A stretch of 64,000 bases of DNA from the NCBI RefSeq assembly GCF_003173355.1, contig NZ_QGMY01000008.1:434001-498000 (forward strand), read 5' to 3'. The translations under genes and the position numbers were made by a program. This DNA comes from Methanospirillum lacunae (lineage in GTDB: Archaea; Halobacteriota; Methanomicrobia; Methanomicrobiales; Methanospirillaceae). The notes under the pieces are model-generated. The model did not search any database and was not told the DNA's origin. It saw only the letters and a list, made by a program, of their open reading frames with translations. Positions within the stretch are counted from its first letter, which is position 1. Each line of letters opens with the position of its first letter. This document shows positions 7,792 through 17,812 of this stretch, one piece after another.

Positions 7792-10700
7792 CCCGCATTC
7801 CAATGTTCACCCCTCTCCGGTTTTCCTTTTTGTTCACGATGATAGCATGTCTCACAAAGGGCTACCTGCTGGACGGGATCAACCCAGACTGCAGCACCAG
7901 TTCTGCAGACTGAACACTTCCCGGTTGGACTAGTCCGATGCTCCATCATGTCTGTTCTGATAACTCCCGGGATTGTCCTGACTGAAAGGGCCTCCCTGAC
8001 CTGGGCTGCTTCATAGCAGACATCACAGAGCATCCGCTCAGATTTCCCATGACCTCTCTCCCGGTACCTGGAATATAAACTTCCACAGACTGCACACGGT
8101 CTCTTCTCAGGCCATCCGTCTATTCTTGAAAAGTCTGATGAACAGATCCCCGGCTCAGATGTCAGAGCGGCATAAGCGGCATCATGCGTGAGAGTGTCCT
8201 GATCTGCCACTCTGATATTTTTGCCGCTTTCAGGCAACCGCCCATCAGGTGGGTTTATCTGATCACCCAGGGCGGCAATGCGGCAGATCCCGGGATCAGA
8301 GGTCTGGGTACATACCTCTCCGTCAGGTCCTGTGACCTGCTTCACACCTTCACCTTCTGCCGCTCTCTGATCTGAATCTTTATAATCTATTATTTTATGT
8401 GATTCTAAAGAGGAATCACTCTCGTTTTTCGAGCGGCAGCCTCCCGCATCGTTCCGCTTTGTGCCATCTTCAGCCGCACTGCCGCCCGGATCATCACCAT
8501 CAATGTGATCAGCACCTTTTTCTTCCCGGACCAGCCAGACAACTCCACCTTCTGACCAGGGAAGATACAGTGATGGATCCCAGGTGTATACTCTCTGACG
8601 CCGCTGTGTGTGCTTTCCGTCAGAACCTGATGTCACCGTCCGGTCATAGAACGAAACTGCCGGACACTTTGCAAGAAGACCTGAGTACGACTGTCCTTTA
8701 CTCAGGTACCCGTTGAGCAGTTTGTGAATCGAGCTGTTATTCCACCCGGTAAGAATCTGCAGATCACTGACCGTCAATTCAGGCCTGCCTGATTCATGCA
8801 TAATAACAACCAGTTCAGCCTCCCTTCTGGTAAGCTTGGATACCTGGCTTCCACTCTCTCCGTTCAGTGATGTATAGAGCCTGGTTGCAATCGCAAAATC
8901 CTCTTCAGTTGCATAGACACACCTGACATTGTTCATCTCCACTTCAGAACGTTGATGCTGCATGAGCACTGCCGACGCCCTGATGAGATCCAGCAGCATA
9001 TCCGGATTTCTTCTGTTTGCAGCAGACACAAACCTTATGCGGTCTGCAAACGGCACTATCACAAATGCCGGGCTTAATGTGCTCCAGATCTCCTGGCATA
9101 CCAAATTCTCATCACGCTCTCTCTCACTACTGGCCGGGCCACAGGAAGCATGGGAAAGACTCCGTTTCAGTACCCTGATATCCTGGTCTTCACTGTCATC
9201 GATCCAGCAGGTCAGCATCCGGTTGTAAACCTGATCATCCCCGGTTCCATCAACTTTGGCTATCCACCAGACACACCGTTCAGGAATGATGCATTCCTGT
9301 GCAGTCCGATCTTTAGAGACAGTCCTGTACACAAACTGAGAATCAAACGAACTGGTCACTCCTTTCAGGATCTCCTGCATCTGGTCAGAAAGTGCCTGAT
9401 CATCAAGGGCTATTACGGTCCCTGGTTTCAACCCGTTTATGTAAAAGAGTGCCTTTTCACTGAGTCTGCCATCCAGACGGCTTACAGATGGAACCTGCCT
9501 GAGCATGGTCTTGATGGCATGACTCTTTCCTTTCCCTGACTCCCCGGTTATCGAGACATGAAGTCCTTTGCTGTTGAGGACAAGCCGTGAAGCCAGGGAC
9601 ATAATGAGCGACTCTGCAACAGTCTGATCGCCCTCATGTTCAAGAGCAAAGGTCTCAAGCAGGTATCCGAAAGGGTTACCATCGTGGAGGATGGTCTCTG
9701 CATGGTTTTTGATCTCTTCCTGTACCTGGGTTGTCTGGTTATCCTGCGGAAGTGAAATCGGTTCTGCAGATTGTGTAACTGGTTTCTTCTGCCCTTTATC
9801 AGAGTGAGAACATTTCGTTGCCTGTCTTTTTCCTTCGTACTGCTCACGAAGTTCAGGCCATCGCTGAGTTCCGCCCCCACATGACGCATGGTGACATCCG
9901 GCAAAGATAGCACCGTTTGCAAACTGAATTGCATATGCCCCGTCTTTGTGTTCTGATGAAAATGGACATTCACTGAGCACAAAGATAGAACCACCTGCAT
10001 ACGGTTTCTGATTAAACGAGATACTGTTCCGATTGAGCCATGCTCCCAGATCAATGGATCTGACTGTTTTCACCTCAGTTTTTTCAGACGGCTCTTTCGG
10101 AAAGAGATCTGCCAGATTACTGAGCATTTCTCCTGAAACGATCTCAAGCACCGGTGGGACTGAAAGGATTGATGCCCTGCGATGTGGCCTCGCTGCAATA
10201 TTGTCACCTTTTCTGCTTGTGGTGCCGTAGAGTTTCCAGATACGTGCAGCATTGAAGACCGTTGTGTCAACCGAAGCCTTCTCATCAGAGAAGAGGATGT
10301 GCAATGTTTCAAGCACGGTTCTGATAAGATCCCGGGATTCTTCGTCGTTTGGCAGATCAATACGGTACAGCAGGTGGGCCCCGTTGCCTGAGTCTGCGAT
10401 TACCGGATCAGGCCATCCCATACCGGTGAGGTGATCACGAATACGAAATGCCATGGCCTCTGCTGCTTCATGTTCTTCCCTGGACGAAGAGACACCTGAT
10501 GGTCTGACCGGATCGATATCAATCGGGAGCCAGCGACGGGAGATGATGTCACTATCTCCTGCTGATTTCTCATCTCTTCCAAGCCGTGTCTCAATTCTGT
10601 TGGCCCGACGTGCCAGGAGGTCAGGATTTACCGGATTGAGAGTGACATATGCTCCGGCATATTCGCCTCTGTTCTCAAGCAGAGTGACTGCACTTTCAAG

Positions 10701-10856
10701 CCGGTCATAGTTGTCAAAGAATCCGGATGCTGCCCCTCGCTTCCCGATAAATCTGACCTCTACGGTCTGTCCGGGAGAAAAGAGCAGGTTGCAGGCCGAT
10801 CTTACTGAATGAGAGTCCCTGCAAAGGTCCGCAGTTTCAGGGATATGAGGCTGCAT
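7785..10856 (-). CDS. Primase-helicase-type replication protein of a mobile element
   Basis: A 1023-residue multidomain protein. Numbering here is from an in-frame ATG nine codons upstream (10883); the ATG at 10856 is preferred because GGGAGGAGA lies just ahead of it. Residues about 40-250 look like an archaeo-eukaryotic primase (AEP) domain: the acidic pair in LPIDIDP (D122, D124), then SGNGAHLLY and a VFNAARIWKLYGT motif. A CHC2-like zinc site follows (C306, H312, C330, C335). Residues about 400-640 form a P-loop ATPase with Walker A GESGKGKS (447-454) and Walker B VIALDD. Next comes a winged helix, then a long acidic low-complexity linker and two C-terminal CxxC...CxxC zinc ribbons. This order is typical of replicases of archaeal plasmids and viruses. 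No integrase, capsid or partition gene lies beside it, so it appears to be a stranded element gene. Confidence 0.75.
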   Translation of the reverse strand: MQPHIPETADLCRDSHSVRSACNLLFSPGQTVEVRFIGKRGAASGFFDNYDRLESAVTLLENRGEYAGAYVTLNPVNPDLLARRANRIETRLGRDEKSAGDSDIISRRWLPIDIDPVRPSGVSSSREEHEAAEAMAFRIRDHLTGMGWPDPVIADSGNGAHLLYRIDLPNDEESRDLIRTVLETLHILFSDEKASVDTTVFNAARIWKLYGTTSRKGDNIAARPHRRASILSVPPVLEIVSGEMLSNLADLFPKEPSEKTEVKTVRSIDLGAWLNRNSISFNQKPYAGGSIFVLSECPFSSEHKDGAYAIQFANGAIFAGCHHASCGGGTQRWPELREQYEGKRQATKCSHSDKGQKKPVTQSAEPISLPQDNQTTQVQEEIKNHAETILHDGNPFGYLLETFALEHEGDQTVAESLIMSLASRLVLNSKGLHVSITGESGKGKSHAIKTMLRQVPSVSRLDGRLSEKALFYINGLKPGTVIALDDQALSDQMQEILKGVTSSFDSQFVYRTVSKDRTAQECIIPERCVWWIAKVDGTGDDQVYNRMLTCWIDDSEDQDIRVLKRSLSHASCGPASSERERDENLVCQEIWSTLSPAFVIVPFADRIRFVSAANRRNPDMLLDLIRASAVLMQHQRSEVEMNNVRCVYATEEDFAIATRLYTSLNGESGSQVSKLTRREAELVVIMHESGRPELTVSDLQILTGWNNSSIHKLLNGYLSKGQSYSGLLAKCPAVSFYDRTVTSGSDGKHTQRRQRVYTWDPSLYLPWSEGGVVWLVREEKGADHIDGDDPGGSAAEDGTKRNDAGGCRSKNESDSSLESHKIIDYKDSDQRAAEGEGVKQVTGPDGEVCTQTSDPGICRIAALGDQINPPDGRLPESGKNIRVADQDTLTHDAAYAALTSEPGICSSDFSRIDGWPEKRPCAVCGSLYSRYRERGHGKSERMLCDVCYEAAQVREALSVRTIPGVIRTDMMEHRTSPTGKCSVCRTGAAVWVDPVQQVALCETCYHREQKGKPERGEHWNAGY

Positions 10857-11359
10857 GTCTTCTCCTCCCTCTCCTTCAGGCATGGATATTATCCACCTGC
10901 AATCGAAAGTAAAAAACGTTCAGAAAATTATACTCATACCCTATCCCCGCCTTTCTTCCCTGTCCTGCAAGATCGAGAAGGATTGAGCGGGGTTTTTCAG
11001 TTCTTTTCTTTTTCATAAACACACCTGTCCGGGAACCCCCTGGGATCATCAGTTCTCCCCCTTGTCATCGTCGTCCTTGTGTTGTGATAGACGGTTAATG
11101 GGGTTTTTTATGATCGCTGATGATTGACTTCCCATTTTCTCAAAGCTTTATATGTTTATAATCTCAATCCCACCCCCCTAAATCCCGGGGTATGCTATCC
11201 CCGTTTTCGATTTCAAGTGCTGGTAGCGACATTACTTCTGCTTTCTCGATTTTGGTTGAAGTTTTAAAAGATAGGACTTGAGACACCAGTAGTGATTTTC
11301 TGATCTTATTCTGGTACGAAGATTCAATATCACTGAGCGATAAGGGGAGAGGATACTAG
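10857..11359. other. Divergent intergenic region with promoter-like AT blocks
   Basis: About 500 nt between the primase-helicase gene and the large sensor kinase. I see no gene in it. Candidate TATA-like elements facing right are CTTTATATG near 11146-11154 and GTTTTAAAAG near 11262-11271; the second would give a leader of roughly 65-70 nt for the kinase. GGGGAGAGG lies just ahead of the kinase ATG at 11360. Confidence 0.4.
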
Positions 11360-14300
11360 ATGCGAGGATTCGGTATTGTGTCCCCGGCTCTCAGCCCTGC
11401 TTCGCTGTATGATCGGATTGCGCTTTATTGTGGAATCCTGGCTGTTATCATAGGAAGCACAGCTCTTACCGGCTGGGCTGTGAATGCCAGAATCCTTGCT
11501 GGTGTCAGGGTTGATTACGTCCCGATGGCACCAAACACCGCACTCCTTGTCATCCTTTTGGGTTGTGCTCTCTGTTTGATATCGCTTTTTCCAATGCATT
11601 TCTATTCCCGCCGGGCCGTTGAGATCATCTCCTGTTTTGGGATTTTACTGGCTGGAATAACCCTGCTTGGGATTATCGGGCTCGTGGATTTTCAGATCGA
11701 CTACCTGTTTTTCCATCCGTCTGACATGCTTGGCTCTGTTCCTGTCGGGAAGATGTCTCCGGTGACTGCTGTCTGTTTCCTGCTTCTTTGCTTCGGGTTT
11801 CTTCTTCAAAAAATAAGATTCAGATATGCGGCACTCATCGCAACGGCAGTGTCAGGTGTCAGCGGAATGATGATCATCGGATACTGGTATGATGCACCTC
11901 TGCTCTATGGTGGGTCTGTTATCCCTGTTGCATTTCCGACAACTGTGGCTCTTATCATACTTGGAGCCGGGCTTGTTGCCCTCTGTGGCCCCGGTACCTG
12001 GCCACTTTCACGGGTATCAGGTGAGTCCACCAGCGCCAGACTCCTTCGAAGCCTGCTACCGGTTACTGTCCTCCTTGTTTTGTTTTTAAACTGGGTTACA
12101 ATTCTCATCAGTGGAAGATCAGACAGTCTCATTGTTCTCATATCTGCATTATGGGTCATCATTTCTGCAGGGATTGTATACATTGTAGTCTCCAGGCTTT
12201 CCAGGGCTATTGGTGGAGCCCTGGATAAGGCAGAGAACGATCGGAAGAGATCAGAAGAACAGTTGCGAGAAAGCCAGGATCTGCTCATCATGGCCCAGGA
12301 GATTAGTCACAGTGGTTCCTGGGTGTATTATCCAGATTCAGGAAAGGTATGGCAGTCTGCAGAGGCATCCAGAATTTTTGGATTTCCTCCACAAGTACGT
12401 GAGTATTCTCTGGAAGAACTGTGGTCATGTATTACATTTACTGAGCCGGATTTAACAGTTGAGAATTTTCTTGAGAAAATAACTGATGAAACTATTCTGT
12501 TTACCATTCAACCGGTTGATGGCTCTCCGTCCGGAATAGTGCATGCCATTGGAAGGCGTGAATATGATTCTGATGGCAATTTCGTGAGGGCTGTTGGTAT
12601 CATCCAGGATGTCACGAAGCAACAGGAGATATTACGGGAAAATGATCGGTTGATCATAGAACTGAGCACCAATAATGAACAACTCGGAGCAGCGTTTGAA
12701 GAACTATCAGGAGCTGAAGAAGAACTCAGATATCAATACAATGCCCTGTCACTCTCTGAAGAAAATCTCAGGCAGACAACAGAATATCTTGAAAACCTCC
12801 TGTCCATCGCAAATGTTCCAATAATTGTCTGGGATTCATCGTTTAGGATCACCCGGCTCAACCGTGCTTTCGAGGACCTGATTGGCAGATCCTCAAGCGA
12901 AATAGTGGGAAAAGAGATCACGACTTTGTTTCCTGCAGGTGCCCAGGATAGGTCAGAACGGCTTATTCAGACAACCCGGGATGGTGTCAGATGGGAGACT
13001 GTCGAACTTGAGATAATCAGAAGTGACGGTACTATCCGGACACTTGTCTGGAACTCGGCAACTCTGTATTCTCCTGATGGGATCACTCCGGTTGCAACCA
13101 TTGCTCAAGGCCGTGATATAACTGATCAACTGCGGCTTGAGTATGAAAAAGAGCGTGCGGTAACACAGATTCAAAAGAACGTTGCTCAGTTATCTTTTCT
13201 CAACGATGAGATTAGAAACCCGCTGACCCTCATTGCCATATCTGCAGAAATGGATGATGAGAAAGCAGTTGGTGTCATCCTGGATCAGGTGATGCGGATT
13301 GACCAGATGATCACACAAGTTGACAAACGGTCATGGGAGTCTGAGAAGATCCTTGAGTACCTTCGTAAGCATACGCCGATGGCAATTACCCAATCTGCTG
13401 ATCAGAAAAATGACTCCACAATTAAGAGCCACATTCCACTTGTCGAAGAGGTTCAGGCAGAACTTTACACTATTCTTGACAGTATTGATGCTATTGTGTA
13501 TGTTGCAGACATGAAAACCTACGAGATCCTCTTTTTAAACCGTCAGGGGAGGGGAATTTTCGGAGATTATGTTGGGAAGAAATGTTATGAATACATCCAG
13601 CATCTTCAAGGTGGTCCATGCCCGTTCTGCACCAACCATCTTTTGGTCGATGAATCAGGACCAACCGGTGTACATCACTGGGAGCTACAAAATACACAAA
13701 ACGGCAGGTGGTATGACTGTCGCGACCGTGCCATACGATGGACCAACGGAAAACTGGTCAGGCTTGAGATAGCAACTGATATCACTGATCTTAAAGAAGC
13801 AGAAGAGAGATTGCGCGAGAATGAGAGCCTGATCAGGAAAAAACTGGACGCTCTTCTCTCACCTGAAGGTGGTATTGATGTTCTGACGCTTTCTGAAATC
13901 ATAGATATTCCACAAGTTCAGCGGATCATGGATGATTTCCACTCGCTGACCGGCCTCCTCGTAGCTATCCTTGATCTTCAGGGATCGATACTTGTAGCGG
14001 CAGGATGGCAGGAAATATGTACACGCTTTCATCGTGTCAATCCGGAAACCTGCAGAAACTGTCTTGAGAGTGATACCATCCTGTCGAAAGGTGTTGCTCC
14101 CGGGACGTACAATGCCTACCGGTGTAAAAACAACATGTGGGATATTTCAACCCCGATTGTGGTAGGCGGCGTCCATATTGGTAATCTCTTCCTGGGTCAG
14201 TTCTTTTATGATGATGAGGTTGTAAACCTGGATTTCTACAGGGAGCAGGCTATCAGGTATGGGTTTGATGTTGATTCGTATCTTGCAGCCCTTGAGAAGG

Positions 14301-16222
14301 TCCCCCGGATGAGCAGGGAGAAGATCGACATTGCAATGCATTTTTACACGCGGTTGATCTCGCTCGTCACCCAGGTCAGTTGGAGCAACATTAAACTTGC
14401 ACGTATCGTTCACGAACGTGATCTCCTCCTTGCGTCTGTTAAAGAGAATGAAGAGAAGTACAGGCATCTGATTGAGCATGCTAATGATGGCATTGCGGTA
14501 ACACAACAAGACAGACTACAACTGGTTAATACCCGATTGGAAGAGATAACAGGGTATCAGAAGAGTGATCTTCTCTCCCTCCCCTTTGTCACGTTTATTC
14601 ACCCTGATGACCAGGCAACGGTATCCGAACGATATATGAAGCGGCTTGTAGGTATGGACGTCCCTTCCCGGTATACGTTCAGGCTGATCAGACCAGATGG
14701 GGCTGTTGTCTGGATTGAAGTGAGTGCGGTGATTGTTGACTGGGAAGGAAGACCTGCGACACTGAATTTTATTACTGATATTACAGAGCGGAAACTTGCA
14801 GAAGATGCTCTTCGTATCAGTGAAGGCCGGCTCTCCACACTTGTCCAGACACTTCCTGATCTGGTCTGGCTTAAAGATCCTAATGGGGTGTTTATCGCAT
14901 GTAACCACATGTTTGAGCGATTTTTTGGTGCTAAAGAAGCCGAAATCATTGGAAAAACAGATTATGATTTCCTAACCCCTGATCTCGCAGAGTTTTTCCT
15001 TTCCTATGATCGTAAGGTGCTGGAAACCGGTATTCCTGGTAGAAATGAGGAGTGGATCACCTTTGCCGATGATGGGCATCGGGCACTCCTGGATACAATA
15101 AAGACGCCGATGTATGACTCCGAAGGTACTCTTATCGGGGTGCTTGGGATCGGCCGTGACATAACATCACGCAGAGAAGCAGAAGAGGGGTTGATTGCTG
15201 CCCAGGAACGGCTCAAAGAAGCTCATCGTCTTGCCCATTTTGGTACCTGGGATTGGATCATTGAACCTGAAACCATAACCTGGTCAGAAGAGATCTACAT
15301 GATTGCAGGCTTGGATCAAAACCGGCCAGCTCCCGGTTCTGCTGAAATGCGACGTATATTCTCCCCCTCGAGTTGGGAACGGTTGATTACGTTATTTGCT
15401 CACTCTCTCTCTACAGGTGAATCTTTTACTATTGAACTTGAGATGGTCAGACCGGATGGAAGTACCTGCTGGGTTCAGGGGTTCGGAGGTGTTAAAAAGG
15501 AAGAGAATGGGAAGATCATCGGTTTGCATGGGACACTGCAGGATATTCAAGAACTCAAACAGGCAGAAGCAGCCCTCTATGAAGCAAACCATAAGTTACA
15601 TCTGCTCACCAGCCTGACACGCCATGATATCCTGAATCAGGTGTCAGCACTGGAAATGTTCCTTGATTTGGCATCAGAGTCTTCAGACCCACTCAAGACA
15701 AGGGAGTATATTAAAAATTGTATTACGGCCACTGAGCAGATCGAGCGAACAATCGGGTTCACCCGTGAGTATGAGCGGTTTGGCGTTGTATCCAGTGGAT
15801 GGCAGAGAATCAGGGTCATCATCAGTTCTGCGATGGCAGAGATCACTCTTGAGAGTATATGTGTGCAGAACGAAATTCCTGAAACTCTTGAGGTATATGC
15901 CGATCCCATCCTCCGGAAAGTCTTTACTACCCTCATTGAAAATGCAGTCAGGCATGGGGAGAAGATAACGTATATCCGGTTTTCAGTCTCTGAAACAGTT
16001 GATAGCCGTGTTATCATCTGCGAAGATGATGGTGTCGGAGTGCCTGATGGAGAGAAAAAACTTATATTCGAACATGGATTTGGGAAGAATACCGGAATCG
16101 GACTATTTCTCGTGCGGGAGATCCTCTCTATCACTGGGCTTATGATTAAAGAGACCGGTGTTCCGGGAGAAGGGGCACGGTTTGAGATCCTGGTGCCTGC
16201 AGGAAAATTCAGACAGACCTGA
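11360..16222 (+). CDS. Membrane-anchored multi-PAS/PocR sensor histidine kinase
   Basis: A 1620-residue protein. Residues 1-280 hold about eight membrane helices (MASE-like input region). PAS domains lie at about 310-425 and 480-600. A degenerate kinase-like helix pair with LNDEIRNPLTLI follows near 610. A third PAS near 705-805 contains a CPFC cysteine pair. A PocR ligand-binding domain lies at about 835-1010 (CTRFHRVNPETCRNCLESD; YRCKNNMWDISTPIVVGG). Three more PAS domains lead to the kinase core. The H-box is LTRHDILNQVSAL, the short archaeal variant, and the ATP-binding domain shows NAVRHG, EDDGVGVP and GIGLFLVREIL. No receiver domain is present, so it must signal to a separate partner. 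PocR domains are associated with sensing small hydrocarbon metabolites; the ligand is unknown here. The ATG has a good GGGGAGAGG ribosome binding site. Confidence 0.9.
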   Translation: MRGFGIVSPALSPASLYDRIALYCGILAVIIGSTALTGWAVNARILAGVRVDYVPMAPNTALLVILLGCALCLISLFPMHFYSRRAVEIISCFGILLAGITLLGIIGLVDFQIDYLFFHPSDMLGSVPVGKMSPVTAVCFLLLCFGFLLQKIRFRYAALIATAVSGVSGMMIIGYWYDAPLLYGGSVIPVAFPTTVALIILGAGLVALCGPGTWPLSRVSGESTSARLLRSLLPVTVLLVLFLNWVTILISGRSDSLIVLISALWVIISAGIVYIVVSRLSRAIGGALDKAENDRKRSEEQLRESQDLLIMAQEISHSGSWVYYPDSGKVWQSAEASRIFGFPPQVREYSLEELWSCITFTEPDLTVENFLEKITDETILFTIQPVDGSPSGIVHAIGRREYDSDGNFVRAVGIIQDVTKQQEILRENDRLIIELSTNNEQLGAAFEELSGAEEELRYQYNALSLSEENLRQTTEYLENLLSIANVPIIVWDSSFRITRLNRAFEDLIGRSSSEIVGKEITTLFPAGAQDRSERLIQTTRDGVRWETVELEIIRSDGTIRTLVWNSATLYSPDGITPVATIAQGRDITDQLRLEYEKERAVTQIQKNVAQLSFLNDEIRNPLTLIAISAEMDDEKAVGVILDQVMRIDQMITQVDKRSWESEKILEYLRKHTPMAITQSADQKNDSTIKSHIPLVEEVQAELYTILDSIDAIVYVADMKTYEILFLNRQGRGIFGDYVGKKCYEYIQHLQGGPCPFCTNHLLVDESGPTGVHHWELQNTQNGRWYDCRDRAIRWTNGKLVRLEIATDITDLKEAEERLRENESLIRKKLDALLSPEGGIDVLTLSEIIDIPQVQRIMDDFHSLTGLLVAILDLQGSILVAAGWQEICTRFHRVNPETCRNCLESDTILSKGVAPGTYNAYRCKNNMWDISTPIVVGGVHIGNLFLGQFFYDDEVVNLDFYREQAIRYGFDVDSYLAALEKVPRMSREKIDIAMHFYTRLISLVTQVSWSNIKLARIVHERDLLLASVKENEEKYRHLIEHANDGIAVTQQDRLQLVNTRLEEITGYQKSDLLSLPFVTFIHPDDQATVSERYMKRLVGMDVPSRYTFRLIRPDGAVVWIEVSAVIVDWEGRPATLNFITDITERKLAEDALRISEGRLSTLVQTLPDLVWLKDPNGVFIACNHMFERFFGAKEAEIIGKTDYDFLTPDLAEFFLSYDRKVLETGIPGRNEEWITFADDGHRALLDTIKTPMYDSEGTLIGVLGIGRDITSRREAEEGLIAAQERLKEAHRLAHFGTWDWIIEPETITWSEEIYMIAGLDQNRPAPGSAEMRRIFSPSSWERLITLFAHSLSTGESFTIELEMVRPDGSTCWVQGFGGVKKEENGKIIGLHGTLQDIQELKQAEAALYEANHKLHLLTSLTRHDILNQVSALEMFLDLASESSDPLKTREYIKNCITATEQIERTIGFTREYERFGVVSSGWQRIRVIISSAMAEITLESICVQNEIPETLEVYADPILRKVFTTLIENAVRHGEKITYIRFSVSETVDSRVIICEDDGVGVPDGEKKLIFEHGFGKNTGIGLFLVREILSITGLMIKETGVPGEGARFEILVPAGKFRQT

Positions 16223-16334
16223 CAATTCTGGTTTTGTATCAGTCCGGTGATGTAGGTTTTTATCAGAGAAGATTTGTCCTTGATTTGCATCCCGGATATC
16301 TATAAAAAAAGTATTGGATAGATTACTGTTGGGT

Positions 16335-17585
16335 TTACTTTTCTGTTCTCTCTGAACCTGCTTCTTTCTCATCACAGGTCTGGTATCTTCCAACTCCGAC
16401 GACATACTGATTGCCGTCACTTCCCTTTACCATCTGGTAGTAACTCATCTTCTGATAGAGTCCCAGTGAGTCAGGATTCGAGTAGATATATGATACCCAT
16501 CCGGTGCCGTTCTTTTCTGCACCTTTCACGATCTCATCACGGAACGGATACCCAAAAACATCAGTTGTTCCTGCAAGATTTTTTCCTAAATTAGCAGAAT
16601 TTACTGCGTTTGCCACGAGATTCACTGATGTATCAAACACGAATACATAAAGATCAGGGTCAGTCGGACTGCGGTACGGGCTTTTTCCTGCATTAATTGA
16701 TGTGATAGTGCCCGGTGCATCGGCAGCGATGTCTGTTGCAGTCATATTGACAAGGTTAATCACCTGATCTTGAGGTGTTGATTTTTCTGTACATCTGACT
16801 GGCAGGTAATCTGCAATAGTGCGTTCGTACTTTGTCACACCTGCCTCTGTCCGGTTCCGCTTGAAATCCTGCAGGGTGTTGTTTACCGCATTTACAAATT
16901 CAACCGGTGTTTCCGGGTTGAATGCAAGGTAGTATCTGCTTGTTCCAAGTACCTGTCTCTCTCCGATTTGTACCGGGTCTGTGGCATATTTCATAATGGC
17001 ATGCTGACCCGCGAGTTCATCATATGCCCATCCGTATGCAGATCCGTTCTCGATCATCATAACCGCCTCTTTTGCCTGAGGCACTTCTATGATATTTTTC
17101 TCATCTGCCCCGGCTTTGATGGCATATGCCTTTCCGCAATCATCGGTTAGTACTACGATCTTCTGGGAACCTAACCCGAGGTCAGAGCGGTTGGTATCTG
17201 TCCGGGTAAAGAGAACCTGTGAGTTTTCCATAACCGGGCCTGCCCAGAGAAAGAGATCCTCACGTTCCGGGAGCCTGTCAGTTGAGAAGAGGATGGTATT
17301 GGGAGTGGTTCTTGCCAGGTTGTATGCTTCACTCCAGGGTAGAACACTGAATGATTCACGTGTTAAGTTACTTCCGAGCTGGTGCAAAGCAGCCTCTGTC
17401 AGATCAACAGAGATTCCTTTCAGTGTTCCGTTATCAAGATAATTAAGGGGTGCATAATCTTCTGTGACAACTTTGAGATCATCAGTCTGAAAGTCATGAA
17501 TTGGTGCAGCCAGTGATACTGCGGGAATAAGCATGAAAACCAGGATAATGAATACTGGAATTTTTGTCTTGGTATACGTCATCAT
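16335..17585 (-). CDS. Secreted solute-binding protein fused to a single Cache domain
   Basis: A protein of about 416 residues with an N-terminal signal peptide (IPVFIILVFMLIPAVSLAA). Residues about 38-260 are a family-3 extracellular solute-binding domain (LKVVTEDYAPLNY; FSTDRLPEREDLFLWAGPV), as found with amino-acid ABC transporters. Residues about 275-405 form a Cache domain (DPDLYVFVFDTS, then VFGYPFRDEIV and GTGWVSYIYSNPDSLG). Both are ligand-binding modules, and there is no membrane anchor or output domain after them. No ABC permease or ATPase gene is nearby, so it may be a periplasmic-type sensor accessory rather than a transport component. Its 3' end converges on the large sensor kinase, a plausible but unproven partner. 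Three start codons are stacked (GTG 17588, ATG 17585, ATG 17582); I chose the middle one. Confidence 0.85.
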   Translation of the reverse strand: MMTYTKTKIPVFIILVFMLIPAVSLAAPIHDFQTDDLKVVTEDYAPLNYLDNGTLKGISVDLTEAALHQLGSNLTRESFSVLPWSEAYNLARTTPNTILFSTDRLPEREDLFLWAGPVMENSQVLFTRTDTNRSDLGLGSQKIVVLTDDCGKAYAIKAGADEKNIIEVPQAKEAVMMIENGSAYGWAYDELAGQHAIMKYATDPVQIGERQVLGTSRYYLAFNPETPVEFVNAVNNTLQDFKRNRTEAGVTKYERTIADYLPVRCTEKSTPQDQVINLVNMTATDIAADAPGTITSINAGKSPYRSPTDPDLYVFVFDTSVNLVANAVNSANLGKNLAGTTDVFGYPFRDEIVKGAEKNGTGWVSYIYSNPDSLGLYQKMSYYQMVKGSDGNQYVVGVGRYQTCDEKEAGSERTEK

Positions 17586-17812
17586 CACTATGTCATGTTA
17601 ATTTACACAGAAATGGAAAAATACTTCTCTCCTTGGTTTCACTGGATCATGATCAGCGTAACACATGGTATGGATCTGACTATTTGAATTTGTATCTGTT
17701 CTCTTCCGCTTTCATGAGTTTAATTTTGAAAATATCGAATATTCATGGAAATTAATCTTAATAATCAAGAAGCCTCATATACAAGAAGTTCAAATCTATG
17801 TAATTGGTTCAT

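Noticed and set aside
15637-16290. Long antisense open frame in the large kinase gene
   Set aside because: Mirror of the real coding frame; composition and lack of homology show it is a shadow.
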